Shown piece by piece: positions 51,420-60,994 of a DNA stretch of 64,000 nucleotides. Source of the DNA: Solidesulfovibrio carbinoliphilus subsp. oakridgensis. GTDB taxonomy: Bacteria; Desulfobacterota; Desulfovibrionia; Desulfovibrionales; Desulfovibrionaceae. Each line of letters begins with the position of its first letter. The stretch's first letter is position 1. The stretch is from contig NZ_CM001368.1 of NCBI RefSeq assembly GCF_000177215.2, positions 2,865,001 to 2,929,000 on the forward strand, given 5' to 3'. Under the pieces are notes generated by a model. It did not search any database and was not told where the DNA came from. It was given only the letters and a program-made list of their open reading frames with translations. The position numbers and the translations under genes are program-made.

Positions 51420-51830
51420 ATGAAAACAATATTTTCGGATAATCTGGGGCTGCTTGGCAAGGTCATGGACCTGCGCCTGGAGCGTCAGAATGTCGTCATG
51501 TCCAACCTGGCCAACCAGGATGTGCCCTCCTACAAGGCCCACCGGCTGGAGTTCGAAAAGGAACTCCAGTCCGCGCTCAATACCGACGGCGACCGAAAGA
51601 TGACGCGCACCGGTTCCGGCCACCTGCCCTCGACCTTCCGGGCGGGCGGCTTCAGCGGAACCATGGAGATGGGCTGGAAGCCGCAGGTGGTGGCCGGCCT
51701 CGACAGCGTGGACATGGAAAAGGAAATGTCGATCATGGCGAAAAATACGCTCATGTACAACGCCCTGACCGATATCACCAAGAAGGACTTCGAAGGCCTG
51801 CAACGGGTCATCACGGACGGAGGCAAGTAG
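51420..51830 (+). CDS. flgB: Flagellar basal-body rod protein FlgB
   Basis: A 136-residue proximal-rod subunit. It has the rod-family N-terminal helix with LERQNVVMSNLANQDVPSYKAH and the C-terminal helix (VDMEKEMSIMAKNTLMYNAL) that forms the coiled coil in the rod. ATG 51420 has a GAGGA box. It is the first gene of the operon; flgC begins 1 nt beyond its stop. Confidence 0.95.
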   Translation: MKTIFSDNLGLLGKVMDLRLERQNVVMSNLANQDVPSYKAHRLEFEKELQSALNTDGDRKMTRTGSGHLPSTFRAGGFSGTMEMGWKPQVVAGLDSVDMEKEMSIMAKNTLMYNALTDITKKDFEGLQRVITDGGK

Positions 51831-51831
51831 C

Positions 51832-52272
51832 ATGGACCTCTTTACCGCACTCGATATCGGCTCATCGGGCATGTCCGCCCAGCGGACGCTCATGAACACC
51901 ATTTCCATGAACCTGGCCAACATCAAGACCACGCGCACGGTCAATGGCGCCGGCCCCTACGTGCGCAAGTCCGTGATGCTCGAATCCACCCCCGTGGACG
52001 CGCCCTTTTCCAAGGCCATGCAGTCCGCCCAGGACCGCGACCTGGCCGGGGTCAAGGTGACGGGCCTGGTCAACGACAACCGGCCGTTTCGCATGCAGTA
52101 CGAACCCGGCCACCCCGACGCCAACGCCGACGGCTACGTGGCCTACCCCGACATCAACGTGGTCGAGGAAATGGCCAACATGATCACGGCCATGCGCAGC
52201 TACGAAGCCTCGAGTTCGTCCATCGGCACGGTCAAGAACATGTTCACCAAAGCCCTGGATATCGGGCGGTAA
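51832..52272 (+). CDS. flgC: Flagellar basal-body rod protein FlgC
   Basis: A 146-residue rod subunit. The N-terminal segment SSGMSAQRTLMNTISMNLANIKTTRT and the C-terminal YPDINVVEEMANMITAMRSYEAS are the standard rod-protein terminal helices. It joins FlgB, FlgF and FlgG to build the rod between the MS ring and the hook. It follows flgB with a 1-nt gap. Confidence 0.96.
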   Translation: MDLFTALDIGSSGMSAQRTLMNTISMNLANIKTTRTVNGAGPYVRKSVMLESTPVDAPFSKAMQSAQDRDLAGVKVTGLVNDNRPFRMQYEPGHPDANADGYVAYPDINVVEEMANMITAMRSYEASSSSIGTVKNMFTKALDIGR

Positions 52273-52284
52273 CGGAGGTTTTCC

Positions 52285-52611
52285 ATGGCCATTCCCCCCA
52301 TCGCCCTGTCCGCCTACCAGAACGCCATGGCCCGCACCGGGGCCATCGACAGCAAGGTCTCCCGGTCGCTGGCCAAGCCCGCCGCCCCGGCCGAAGGCTT
52401 CGGCAATATGCTGACGGACTCGCTCAAGAACGTCAACGACCTGCAAAACACCAAAAGCGACATGGTGCAGTCGTTTGCCTCGGGCGAGACACAGAACGTG
52501 CATGAGCTGATGATCAATCTGCAAAAGGCCGGCGTGGCCATGCAGATGACCACGGCCGTGCGCGGCAAAGTCCTCGAAGCCTACCGCGAACTCGTGAAGA
52601 TGCAGTTCTAG
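52285..52611 (+). CDS. fliE: Flagellar hook-basal body protein FliE
   Basis: A 108-residue adaptor linking the MS ring to the rod. The conserved C-terminal part reads GFGNMLTDSLKNVNDLQ ... FASGETQNVHELMINLQKAGVAMQ ... VLEAYRELVKMQF, ending as expected for the family. A GGAGG box precedes the start, 12 nt after flgC. Confidence 0.96.
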   Translation: MAIPPIALSAYQNAMARTGAIDSKVSRSLAKPAAPAEGFGNMLTDSLKNVNDLQNTKSDMVQSFASGETQNVHELMINLQKAGVAMQMTTAVRGKVLEAYRELVKMQF

Positions 52612-52654
52612 AAGCCGTCAGTAAAGCCAAACTCCATCCGCCGGGAGAATCGCC

Positions 52655-54295
52655 ATGCCCCCCTTTCTTTCACAGACCTTCGAAAAGCTCATCCAGTACT
52701 GGTCCAATCGCAGCGCGGCGCAACGCATTCTTCTGGGCGGCCTGGCCGGCTCCATGGCCATAGCCTTCCTGGTCATGGTCTATCTTCTCAACCAGGCGGA
52801 AATGCGGGTTCTTTACACCAACATGGCTCCCGAGGACGCGTCCCGGGTGGTGGAGCTCCTCAAAGCCTCCAAGACCCCCTACGAGTTGCGGGAAAACGGG
52901 ACCACGGTCCTGGTCCCGGCCGAGGCGGTCTACGAACAGCGCCTCAAAGTGGCCGGCGAGGGCGTCATGCACGGCCAGGGCGTGGGATTCGAGCTTTTCG
53001 ACCAGCTCAAGGTCGGGCAGACCGATTTCGTCCAGCGCATCAACTACAGCCGGGCCTTGCAGGGAGAACTGTCCAGGACCATTACCGAATTTCCCCAGGT
53101 GGAAAAGGCGCGGGTCCACCTGGTGCTGCCCCAGAAAAGCCTTTTCATCGAGGAGCAGAAGAAGGCCTCGGCCTCGGTGGTCCTGACCCTCAAGCGCGGC
53201 CAAAAACTTGACGCCAAGCAGCTCCAGGGCATCGTCAATCTGGTGGCCATGTCCGTCGAAGGCCTGACTCCCGAGCACATCACCATCACGGACACCACCG
53301 GCCAGTCCCTGTACCAGCCCCGGGCCGACGGCGGCCTCGACGGCCTGTCCACCACCCAGTTCGAATTCAAGAACACCTTCGAGGCCAACCTCGAAAACCG
53401 CATCGAGCAGCTCCTGACCCCCATCGTCGGTCCGGGCCGGGCCCTGGCCAAGGCCAACGTGGACCTGGATTTCAGCCAGCGCACCGTCCGCAAGGAGCTC
53501 TACGACCCCAACGTCACGGTCGTGCGCAGCGAGCAGAAGTCCGAAGAGTCGACCTCCGGCTCGGCGGCCGTGGACGCCGGGGGCGCGACCACCACCCCGC
53601 GCGGCGGCGGCGCGGCCGTGCCCAACTCCAATTTCCGGGGCGACGGCTACTCCGGCACCGAGTCCACCCAGAAGTCCAGCCGCCAGAACAGCACCACCAA
53701 CTACGAGATCAACAAGGAAGAGCAAAACGTCGTCACCCCGGTCGGCGACTTGAAGCGCCAGTCCATAGCGGTTATCGTGGACGGCACCTACGAAAAGGTG
53801 GAAGGGAAAAACACCTTCACCTTCGTGCCGCGCAAGGCCGAGGAGCTGGAGCGCATCAAGCAGGTGGTGGCCCGGGCGGCCGGCCTCGACCCGGCCCGGG
53901 GCGACGAGATCCAGGTGTCGAGCTTCGAGTTCGGCGTGCCCGACGGTTCGGGCGAGCCGAGCCTGATGCAGACCATGCTGGAGTACGCCCAGCGGCTGGG
54001 CAAGCCCTTTTTAAACGGCCTGCTGCTCTTCCTCTTCCTCATCCTGGTGGTGCGGCCGGTGGTCCTGGCCCTGATCCGGCCCCGGGTCACGGAAGAAGAG
54101 ATCGAGACCCTGGAGCGGCTGCCCGAGGGCGAGGCCCGGCTGGCCCTGGCCGAAGCCGAGGAGGGCGACGAGGTGACCATGCTCGACGGCGCCAAGCAGT
54201 TCGAACTGTCCAAGAACCTGGCGCTGCAGCTTTTCGAGGAAAACATGGAGCAGTCGATGACGCTCCTCAAATCCTGGCTCAAGCAGGAGGCCTAA
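52655..54295 (+). CDS. fliF: Flagellar MS-ring protein FliF
   Basis: A 546-residue inner-membrane ring protein. Membrane helices lie at about 25-46 and 450-472. Between them are the YscJ-like ring-building motifs (VLYTNMAPEDASRVVELLKA, YSRALQGELSRTI, RVHLVLPQKSLF) and a Gly/Ser/Thr-rich loop at about 290-350. The cytoplasmic tail (EEEIETLERLPEGEARLAL, ending near QSMTLLKSWLKQE) binds FliG. fliG starts 6 nt downstream. Confidence 0.97.
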   Translation: MPPFLSQTFEKLIQYWSNRSAAQRILLGGLAGSMAIAFLVMVYLLNQAEMRVLYTNMAPEDASRVVELLKASKTPYELRENGTTVLVPAEAVYEQRLKVAGEGVMHGQGVGFELFDQLKVGQTDFVQRINYSRALQGELSRTITEFPQVEKARVHLVLPQKSLFIEEQKKASASVVLTLKRGQKLDAKQLQGIVNLVAMSVEGLTPEHITITDTTGQSLYQPRADGGLDGLSTTQFEFKNTFEANLENRIEQLLTPIVGPGRALAKANVDLDFSQRTVRKELYDPNVTVVRSEQKSEESTSGSAAVDAGGATTTPRGGGAAVPNSNFRGDGYSGTESTQKSSRQNSTTNYEINKEEQNVVTPVGDLKRQSIAVIVDGTYEKVEGKNTFTFVPRKAEELERIKQVVARAAGLDPARGDEIQVSSFEFGVPDGSGEPSLMQTMLEYAQRLGKPFLNGLLLFLFLILVVRPVVLALIRPRVTEEEIETLERLPEGEARLALAEAEEGDEVTMLDGAKQFELSKNLALQLFEENMEQSMTLLKSWLKQEA

Positions 54296-54301
54296 CCCGA
54301 C

Positions 54302-55300
54302 ATGCCCGCCATGACCGGACCCCAGAAGACCGCCGTGCTGTGCCTGGCCCTTGGCGAGAAGTTCACGGGCGAAGTGTTCAAGCGCCTGGACCGGCGGGAA
54401 ATCGCCCGGATCTCCAAGGCCATGATGGACATGGAGACCGTGCCCAAGGACCAGGTCGAGGAGGTCGTCCGGGAGTTCAACGACACCCTGCAGGTGGGCA
54501 AGGACATGGTCACGGGCGGCCCGGAGCAGGTCCGGCGGATGCTCTCGAAGACGCTCGATTCGGACACGGCCAAGTACATCATGGACACCCTCGAACTGGA
54601 CACCGGGCCCACGCCCTTCCAGGAGCTCGGCAACGTCTCGCCGCGCATCCTGGCCCAGATCCTGCGAAACGAGCACCCCCAGACCCTGGCCTTGATCCTC
54701 GGCCACCTCCACTCCGACCAGGCGGCGGAACTGCTCCAGAACCTGCCGTCAGGCGTCCGGGCCGAGGTCCTCATGCGCCTGTCCAGGCTCGAGGCCGTGG
54801 CCGAGGACATGCTGCTCGAAGTGGACAAGGTGCTGCAAAACCAGCTGATCGCCATGGGCGGCAAGGAAGGCAAGAAGGTCGGCGGCATCACGGCCGTGGC
54901 CGAGATCCTCAATGCCGTGGATCGGGCCACGGAAGAGGAGGTCCTGTCCGAGATCGAGGAAGAGTCCGCCCAGACGGCCGAGGACATCAGAAACCTCATG
55001 TTCGTGTTCGAGGACATCAAGGCTCTCGACGACCGGGCCATCCGCGAGCTCTTGAAGGAAGTCTCCAACGAGGAACTGACCCAGGCCCTCAAAGGCGCCT
55101 CCGAGGAGCTTCGCGACAAGTTTTTCAAGAACCTCTCCGAACGCGCCGCCAGCATGATCCAGGAAGACCTGGAGATCATGGGCCCGATACGGCTGGCCGA
55201 AGTGGAAGGGGCCCAGCAGAACGTGGTCAAGACCGTGCGGCGTCTGGAAGCCGAGGGCAAGATCGCCATCGGCCGCGGAGGCGGGGATGTCTTTATCTGA
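54302..55300 (+). CDS. fliG: Flagellar motor switch protein FliG
   Basis: A 332-residue rotor protein. The N-terminal domain contacts FliF. The EHPQTLALIL motif marks the middle domain that binds FliM. The C-terminal domain has the charged torque helix FVFEDIKALDDRAIRELLKEV that works against MotA. It overlaps fliH by 14 nt. Confidence 0.97.
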   Translation: MPAMTGPQKTAVLCLALGEKFTGEVFKRLDRREIARISKAMMDMETVPKDQVEEVVREFNDTLQVGKDMVTGGPEQVRRMLSKTLDSDTAKYIMDTLELDTGPTPFQELGNVSPRILAQILRNEHPQTLALILGHLHSDQAAELLQNLPSGVRAEVLMRLSRLEAVAEDMLLEVDKVLQNQLIAMGGKEGKKVGGITAVAEILNAVDRATEEEVLSEIEEESAQTAEDIRNLMFVFEDIKALDDRAIRELLKEVSNEELTQALKGASEELRDKFFKNLSERAASMIQEDLEIMGPIRLAEVEGAQQNVVKTVRRLEAEGKIAIGRGGGDVFI

Positions 55301-56033
55301 CGGCCATGCCGACGGCGTCCTGACCGGCCGGGTGATCCTCGGGCCGGGCACGGCCGGGGAGGCCGAGACCACGGTCTCGGAGCTCGAATCGCGGCGTTCG
55401 CCCCTGCATTTCGAGGAGGTCGAGGCCCAGTTCTGGGAGCGGGTCCGGGCCAAGGCCAAGGCCAAGGCCTCGGCCATCATCGCCGAGGCCATGGCCGAGG
55501 GCGAGCGGATCAAAGCCAAGGCCGAACAGGACGGCTACGCCGCCGGCGTGGCCGCGGCCGGGGAGCAGGTCCAGGCCGACCTGGCCCAGATGGCCGCCTC
55601 GCTCGGCACCATGGTCGAGTCCCTGGCCGGGGAACGCCGGAAGCTGTGGGAAGCCCACCGTCAGGATTTTGTCAACCTGCTGCGCCTGGCCGTGGAGCGG
55701 ACCACCATGGCCGCCATCGACGCCCGGCGCGAGGAGATCCTCGGCAATCTTTTGAACGAGTCCCTGGAGCTCATGGACGCCAAGGCCGACCTGACCGTGA
55801 CGGTCCATCCCGACGACGAGCCGCTCCTTCGGGAACTCCTCGCCCGGGCCGGCCAGGAGCGGCCGGGCCTCGAGCGGGTGCTGGTGCGCAGCAACCCGGA
55901 GCTCATTCCCGGCAGCCTGGCCCTCGAGTGCTGCGACGGGCTGGTGGACAACACCATTGCCAGCCGGTTTGCCGAAGTGGAGACGATTTTCGCCCATTTG
56001 GGCGCTCCCGGAGACCCCGATGCCGCTCCTTGA
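55287..56033 (+). CDS. fliH: Flagellar assembly protein FliH
   Basis: A 248-residue regulator of the export ATPase. After a variable N-terminus comes a long Ala/Glu-rich helix (WERVRAKAKAKASAIIAEAM ... EQVQADLAQMAASL), as in the stator stalks of V/F-type ATPases, and a C-terminal domain (VTVHPDDEPLLRELLA) that binds FliI. It overlaps fliG upstream and fliI downstream by 14 nt each, so translation is coupled. Confidence 0.92.
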   Translation: MSLSDGHADGVLTGRVILGPGTAGEAETTVSELESRRSPLHFEEVEAQFWERVRAKAKAKASAIIAEAMAEGERIKAKAEQDGYAAGVAAAGEQVQADLAQMAASLGTMVESLAGERRKLWEAHRQDFVNLLRLAVERTTMAAIDARREEILGNLLNESLELMDAKADLTVTVHPDDEPLLRELLARAGQERPGLERVLVRSNPELIPGSLALECCDGLVDNTIASRFAEVETIFAHLGAPGDPDAAP

Positions 56034-57345
56034 CGTGGCCGGGGCCACGGCCCTCCTGGCGCAGATGCGGCCGGCCCGGACCTTCGGCAAGGTGTCCAAG
56101 GTGGTCGGGCTCATTGCCGAGGGCCGGGGCATCCGGTCTCCGGTCGGGTCGGTCTGCCATCTGCTGTCCGACGACGGGAACAGCGTCCGGGAGGTGCCGG
56201 CCGAGGTGGTGGGATTTCGCGACGGGGCCTGCCTGTTCATGCCCTACGGCGACCTGCGCGGCATCGCGCCCGGGACGCTCATCCGCAATACCAGCACGCC
56301 GCCCCTTTTTCCGGTCGGCCGGCGCTACCTCGGCCGGGTGATCGACGCCTTCGGCACGCCCATCGACGGCGGGGAGCCGATCTTTCCGGCCCGGTTCAAT
56401 CCCGTTTTCGCCGACGCCCCCATGCCCATGGACCGCCCGCGCATAAGCGAGCCCATGGACGTGGGTGTGCGGGCCATAAACGGCCTCTTGACCCTCGGCA
56501 AGGGCCAGCGGGTCGGCATCATGGCCGGGTCCGGCGTCGGGAAATCGACGCTCATGGGCATGATCGCCCGCAACACCAAGGCCGACGTCAACGTCATCGG
56601 CCTGGTCGGCGAGCGCGGCCGCGAGCTGCGGGAGTTTATCGAAAAAGACCTCGGGCCCGAGGGCATGGCCCGGTCGGTGGTGGTGGTCGCCACTTCCGAC
56701 CAGAGTCCGCTCATTCGCATGCGGGCTGCCTACGCGGCCACGGCCATGGCCGAATTTTTCCGCGACGCCGGCAACGACGTCATCCTCATGATGGATTCCG
56801 TCACCCGCTTCGCCATGGCCGGCCGGGAAGTCGGCCTGGCCGCCGGCGAGCCGCCGACCACGCGCGGCTACACCCCGTCGGTCTTCGCCCAGCTGCCAAA
56901 GCTCCTGGAGCGGGCCGGCCGCAACAATAACGGCAGCATCACCGGCATCTACACGGTCCTGGTCGACGGCGACGACTTCAACGAGCCCATTGCCGACGCC
57001 GTGCGCTCCATCCTCGACGGGCACATCGTCCTGACCCGCGACCTGGCCGACCAGGGGCACTTCCCGGCCATCGACGTGCTCAAATCCATCAGCCGTCTGC
57101 GTTCGGATGTGACGCCCAAGGACGCGCTGGCCGCCGGCCGGGACCTGATCCGGCTCCTGGCCACCTACCGGCGCGTCGAGGACATGGTCAACATCGGGGC
57201 CTACGCCCGGGGGGCCAACCCGGAGATCGACCGGGCCATCGACATGATCGGCCCGATAAACGGCTACCTGCGCCAGGAGGTGGCCGAGAGCCAGAGCCTT
57301 GAGGAGAGCTTTGCCGCGGTCAAGGCCCTGGTCGGGGCCAAATAG
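56020..57345 (+). CDS. fliI: Flagellum-specific ATPase FliI
   Basis: A 441-residue ATPase of flagellar type III export, related to the F1 beta subunit. Walker A is AGSGVGKST, Walker B VILMMDSVTRFAMA, and the ERGRELREFIEKDLG and GEPPTTRGYTPSVFAQLPKLLER motifs are intact. ATG 56020 has a GGAG box and lies inside the end of fliH. No fliJ follows; a convergent small gene does, so the operon ends here. Confidence 0.96.
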   Translation: MPLLDVAGATALLAQMRPARTFGKVSKVVGLIAEGRGIRSPVGSVCHLLSDDGNSVREVPAEVVGFRDGACLFMPYGDLRGIAPGTLIRNTSTPPLFPVGRRYLGRVIDAFGTPIDGGEPIFPARFNPVFADAPMPMDRPRISEPMDVGVRAINGLLTLGKGQRVGIMAGSGVGKSTLMGMIARNTKADVNVIGLVGERGRELREFIEKDLGPEGMARSVVVVATSDQSPLIRMRAAYAATAMAEFFRDAGNDVILMMDSVTRFAMAGREVGLAAGEPPTTRGYTPSVFAQLPKLLERAGRNNNGSITGIYTVLVDGDDFNEPIADAVRSILDGHIVLTRDLADQGHFPAIDVLKSISRLRSDVTPKDALAAGRDLIRLLATYRRVEDMVNIGAYARGANPEIDRAIDMIGPINGYLRQEVAESQSLEESFAAVKALVGAK

Positions 57346-57356
57346 GGGCGAAGCGG

Positions 57357-57599
57357 CTAACGCGCGGGGGGCATGACCAGGGGCGGGGCCGCCGCCGGAG
57401 CCGCAGGCGCGGACAGCCGGGCCTCGATCCGCTCCAGCAGGACGTTTTGCCGTTCGAGCAACTCCACGGCCTTGTTGATCTTCCAGTACCAGCACACGAT
57501 TTCCCGGCAGACCAGGAAAAGGGCCAGCAGGATGAGGAGCGTGACCAGAAACGCGCCGATCCCGCCGCCGTAGCCGCCGTATTCGTACCATCCGTGCAT
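57357..57599 (-). CDS. Small membrane protein with coiled coil, 80 aa
   Basis: ATG 57599 has a GGAGGGA box. The protein starts with a Gly/Tyr-rich stretch (HGWYEYGGYGGGIG), then one membrane helix (AFLVTLLILLALFLVC), then a leucine-rich amphipathic segment (NKAVELLERQNVLLERIEARL) and a Pro/Ala tail. Small proteins of this layout often associate with membrane complexes. I do not recognise the family. It converges on fliI. Confidence 0.55.
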   Translation of the reverse strand: MHGWYEYGGYGGGIGAFLVTLLILLALFLVCREIVCWYWKINKAVELLERQNVLLERIEARLSAPAAPAAAPPLVMPPAR

Positions 57600-57802
57600 A
57601 AATCCCTCCCTTTTGGCCGGTTTTACGCCGCAAACCCGCGCCGGTAAACCCGGGCCGGCCCGCCTTGACATTTGCCCCCTGAAAAAGGAGTACGATCAGA
57701 CTCCGGTCCCCGGCCCGCGACGGCGCGCCGATCCGGGGGATGGCCCATTCCCGCCGGCAGCCGGCCGGCCGGCCGGACAGCATGTCACCAGGAGGTCACG
57801 CC

Positions 57803-58678
57803 ATGGATGTTGTTATGGGGGCTACGGGACAGGTCGGGGGAGCCACGGCCGAAACGCTTCTCGCCCTGGGCCGGGAGGTCCGGGTGGTGGTCCGCGACGC
57901 GGCCCGGGCCCGGGAACTGGCCCGCCAGGGCGCGGACGTGGCCGTGGCCGCGTACGAGGACGCCGTGGCCCTGGCCAGGGCCTTTGACGGCGCGGCCGGG
58001 GTCTTTGCCATGCTCCCGTGCCAGTTCTCGCCGGCCCCGGGCTTTCCCGAGGCCCGGGCCTGCCTGGTCGGCCTGGTCGAGGCCCTGGAAACGGCCCGGC
58101 CGGGCAAGGTCGTGGCCCTCTCCTCCATCGGGGCCCACCGCGGCACGGGCCTTGGGCTCATCACCCAGTTCCACATGCTCGAAGAGGCCCTGTGCGCCGG
58201 GGAACTGCCGACGGCCTTCATCCGGGCGGCCTGGTTCATGGAAAACGCGGCCTGGGACATCGGGCCGGCCCGGGAAACAGGCGAGATCACGAGCTTTCTT
58301 TCGCCGATCGAGCGGGCGATCCCCATGGTGGCCACGGCCGACATCGGCCGGGTGGCGGCCCTGACCCTCATCGCCGACCTGAAGGAAACCCGGGTCATCG
58401 AAATCGAGGGGCCGCGCCGGTATGCGCCAAACGACCTGGCCCGGGTCCTCGGCGAGGTCCTGGGCCGGCCGGTGCGGGCCGTGGCGGCCGCCCGGGAGAC
58501 CTGGGAGGAGCGCTTCCGGGCCCAGGGCGCGACCCATCCGCAGCCGCGCCTGGAAATGCTCGACGGCATCAATTCGGGTTGGATCGATTTCGAGGGCGGC
58601 TGGACCGAACACCACCGGGGTGAGACGGCGCTTAAGGCCGTGGTCGCCAAACTGGTCGCAGACCAGGGCGCCACATGA
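57803..58678 (+). CDS. NmrA-like NAD(P)-binding protein
   Basis: A 291-residue Rossmann-fold protein. The dinucleotide motif is VMGATGQVGGATAE (Gly-x-x-Gly-x-x-Gly) near residue 5. VVALSSIGAHRGTG follows in the position of the SDR active-site strand, but the usual Tyr-x3-Lys pair is not apparent, which fits the atypical NmrA/HSCARG class of redox sensors and oxidoreductases. The start has a CCAGGAGG box. An upstream TTGACA at 57665 is a possible -35, with a poor -10. Confidence 0.78.
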   Translation: MDVVMGATGQVGGATAETLLALGREVRVVVRDAARARELARQGADVAVAAYEDAVALARAFDGAAGVFAMLPCQFSPAPGFPEARACLVGLVEALETARPGKVVALSSIGAHRGTGLGLITQFHMLEEALCAGELPTAFIRAAWFMENAAWDIGPARETGEITSFLSPIERAIPMVATADIGRVAALTLIADLKETRVIEIEGPRRYAPNDLARVLGEVLGRPVRAVAAARETWEERFRAQGATHPQPRLEMLDGINSGWIDFEGGWTEHHRGETALKAVVAKLVADQGAT

Positions 58679-58777
58679 CAGGCAAGCCGCCATGACGCCC
58701 GCCCCGGGCCGGACCTTCGGGCCACCGGGGCCGGTTCGCGCCGCCGCCTCTTGTCCCGCCGTCCCGCCGCGCCCGGC

Positions 58778-59959
58778 TCAGTCCGGGGCGCGGCGGGGCA
58801 AAAGCCCGATGCCCATGGCCAGGCCGGCCAGACAGGCCCCGGCTCCGACCAGCAGAAACCCGCCATAGCCCCAGACCGCCACGGCCGCGCCGCCGAGGAT
58901 CGGACCGCAGAAACTCCCGCCCTGGAGCGAGAGCATCATCAGGTTGGCGTTTACGCTCCGGTAGGGCGGCTCGGACAGCTCGAACATGAGGGCGTTTAAG
59001 GACGGGGACCCCACGCCCATGCCAAGCCCGAGCAGCACGGCCGCCGCGTAGGCCATGGCCTGGCCCGGGAAGAAAAAGAGCAGCAGGAACGTGCCGCCCG
59101 TGACGGCGTAGCAGAAGCGGATCAGCCGGATTTTCGGCACCACGTCGAAGATCCGGTTGGCGAAGATCCGCAAGAGCAGCATGCAGGCCGTCTGGATGGA
59201 GAAAAAAACGCCCACGTGGGCCAGGCCCCGGGCCTGGAAGAGGCTTTTGGCCAGGAAGAACAGGGCGGCAAAGCTCAGGTAGTACATGGCGTTGACGGCC
59301 AAAAGCTGGGACACCGGCCGCTTGGCGGCATTGCGGGCCATGTCGCCGAGCCTCGGCCGGGCCGCCTTGCCGGCCGGGGCCTGCCGACGCACCCGGCGGC
59401 CGAGGACGAAGACCACGGCCAGGGCCGGGGCCAGGGTCAGGGCCATGGCGGCATAGCCCTGGGGATAGGTCAGGCGCAGGGGCGAAACCCAGTCGAAAAC
59501 CGGCGGCACGATGGAATAGGGGAGCAGCATGGCCACGGAATACATGCCAAAGGCCTGGCCGCTTCGGGCCGGGGGAATGACGGCCACGAGAAGCGTCATG
59601 GCCGCGGCCGAGACCAGGGCCACGCCGAGGCCGTTGGCCAGCCGCACGGCCAGAAGGGCCAGGGGCGAGACGGCGGCCAGGTAGGCCGCGCCGCAGCCAA
59701 GGAGCACGGCCACGCCGCAGGCCGCGACCCGGGGCGCGTTTGTCGTGGTCAGAAAGGGGCTGGCCACCAGATAGGCGGCCATGGTGGCCAGGGACGAGGC
59801 GCCAATAAGAAGCCCGCGCCAGGACGGGGGGATGCCCAGGGCGTCGAGGTAGACGTAGAGGCTGTAGAAGACCGAGATGTTGCAGTAGGACAGGAAGATC
59901 AACAGGCAAAGCGTCGTGAATTCAAAGGAAAAAAGGCGCGGACTGGCGGGGTTGGACAT
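58778..59959 (-). CDS. MFS transporter
   Basis: A 393-residue protein with twelve predicted membrane helices in two halves. The loop between helices 2 and 3 (ASPFLTTTNAPRVAAC) stands in the place of the MFS signature, and the central loop (FVLGRRVRRQAPAGKAARPR) is basic. Sugar- or drug-efflux-type MFS proteins have this size; the substrate is unknown. It is divergent from the lipoprotein gene. Confidence 0.85.
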   Translation of the reverse strand: MSNPASPRLFSFEFTTLCLLIFLSYCNISVFYSLYVYLDALGIPPSWRGLLIGASSLATMAAYLVASPFLTTTNAPRVAACGVAVLLGCGAAYLAAVSPLALLAVRLANGLGVALVSAAAMTLLVAVIPPARSGQAFGMYSVAMLLPYSIVPPVFDWVSPLRLTYPQGYAAMALTLAPALAVVFVLGRRVRRQAPAGKAARPRLGDMARNAAKRPVSQLLAVNAMYYLSFAALFFLAKSLFQARGLAHVGVFFSIQTACMLLLRIFANRIFDVVPKIRLIRFCYAVTGGTFLLLFFFPGQAMAYAAAVLLGLGMGVGSPSLNALMFELSEPPYRSVNANLMMLSLQGGSFCGPILGGAAVAVWGYGGFLLVGAGACLAGLAMGIGLLPRRAPD

Positions 59960-60207
59960 ACGGCGGCACTGCGGTGGACGGCTGGGGTTGGCCTGGCGGC
60001 GAAGGGGCGGGGTACCGCGCCGTCGAGGCCGGCGTCAAGGTAGGAAGAATGACAACGATCATCCGGCGCCGCCTGGAGCCGCCGACCGCACCCGTCTTTT
60101 GCCCGGGAATAGCACCCCCGCATTGACCCCGGGCCCAAAGGAACGCTAAGGATTTCCTGCGGCCATCCGGGCCGCCCGCCATCCCGTCGCCCCAAGGAGG
60201 CTTCCCC

Positions 60208-60456
60208 ATGCTCCGACGTCTCGTCGCCGCGAGCGGCCTTGCCCTGGCCGCCCTGACCTGTGGCTGCACCACCATGTTCAGCCCCGGCCCCCAATCCGAC
60301 AACGTGCCGCAGGCCGCGGTCGACGCCGACTACCAGGACTGCGAATCCCGGGCCTATGTCTCCACGGCCCTGGTCAAATCGGCCGGCGATGCCTCGGACC
60401 GGCAGGAGGCCATTGTGGACGAATGCATGAAGGAAAAGGGGTACAACATCAAATGA
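60208..60456 (+). CDS. Small lipoprotein, 82 aa
   Basis: The signal sequence MLRRLVAASGLALAALTCGC ends in a lipobox (LTCG|C), so the mature protein of about 63 residues would be lipid-anchored at Cys20. Two further cysteines (DCESRAY, ECMKEKGY) could form a disulfide. The pattern is like small DUF-type envelope lipoproteins with a C-terminal CMKEKGY motif. The start has an AAGGAGG box; it overlaps the thioesterase start by 4 nt. Confidence 0.75.
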   Translation: MLRRLVAASGLALAALTCGCTTMFSPGPQSDNVPQAAVDADYQDCESRAYVSTALVKSAGDASDRQEAIVDECMKEKGYNIK

Positions 60457-60986
60457 CGCCCTCCGAACCCCGGTCCCTTGACCCCAAGCCCGTTTCGGCC
60501 AGCCGCGTGGTCATGCCCCAGCGGATGCTCCCGTCGGACGCCAATCCGGCCGGCAACGTCCACGGCGGCGTCATCCTCAAATACATCGACACGGCCGGCG
60601 GCATCGTGGCCATCCGCCACGCCCGCTCGGCCGTGGTCACGGCCTCCATCGACCGCATGGATTTCCTGAAACCCGCCTACATCGGCGAGGTGGTGACCTT
60701 TCTGGCCAGCATCAATCTGGTCGGGGCCACCTCCATGGAAGTGGGCGTGCGCGTGGAGTGCGAAAATCCCATCACCGGCGAAACCCGGCACGCCGGATCC
60801 GCCTACCTGACCTATGTGGCCCTGGACGCCGACCGCCGGCCCCATGCCGTGCCGCCGCTGGTCCTCGAAAACGAGGACGACCGCCGCCGCAACCGCGAGG
60901 CCGCGGCCAGACGCGAGGCCAGGCTTCACGAACGCCGCCGCGAGCGCGATTCCCAGCGCCAAGGCCAATCCGAAAAAAACGATTGA
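60453..60986 (+). CDS. Acyl-CoA thioesterase, hotdog fold (YciA/BFIT type)
   Basis: A 177-residue single hotdog domain with a basic tail. The active-site segment is LPSDANPAGNVHGGVILKYID, followed by AVVTASIDRMDFLKPAYIGEVV and the conserved MEVGVRVECENPITGE. It hydrolyses acyl-CoA thioesters. The last 35 residues are Arg-rich and unusual for the family. The gene overlaps the lipoprotein gene by 4 nt and is followed by the small gene at 60995. Confidence 0.88.
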   Translation: MTPSEPRSLDPKPVSASRVVMPQRMLPSDANPAGNVHGGVILKYIDTAGGIVAIRHARSAVVTASIDRMDFLKPAYIGEVVTFLASINLVGATSMEVGVRVECENPITGETRHAGSAYLTYVALDADRRPHAVPPLVLENEDDRRRNREAAARREARLHERRRERDSQRQGQSEKND

Positions 60987-60994
60987 GGTGCATT

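Noticed and set aside
57665-57696. Sigma-70 promoter for the NmrA-like gene
   Set aside because: TTGACA is good, but the nearest -10-like TACGAT lies 20 bp away, outside the usual spacing, so I did not annotate it.
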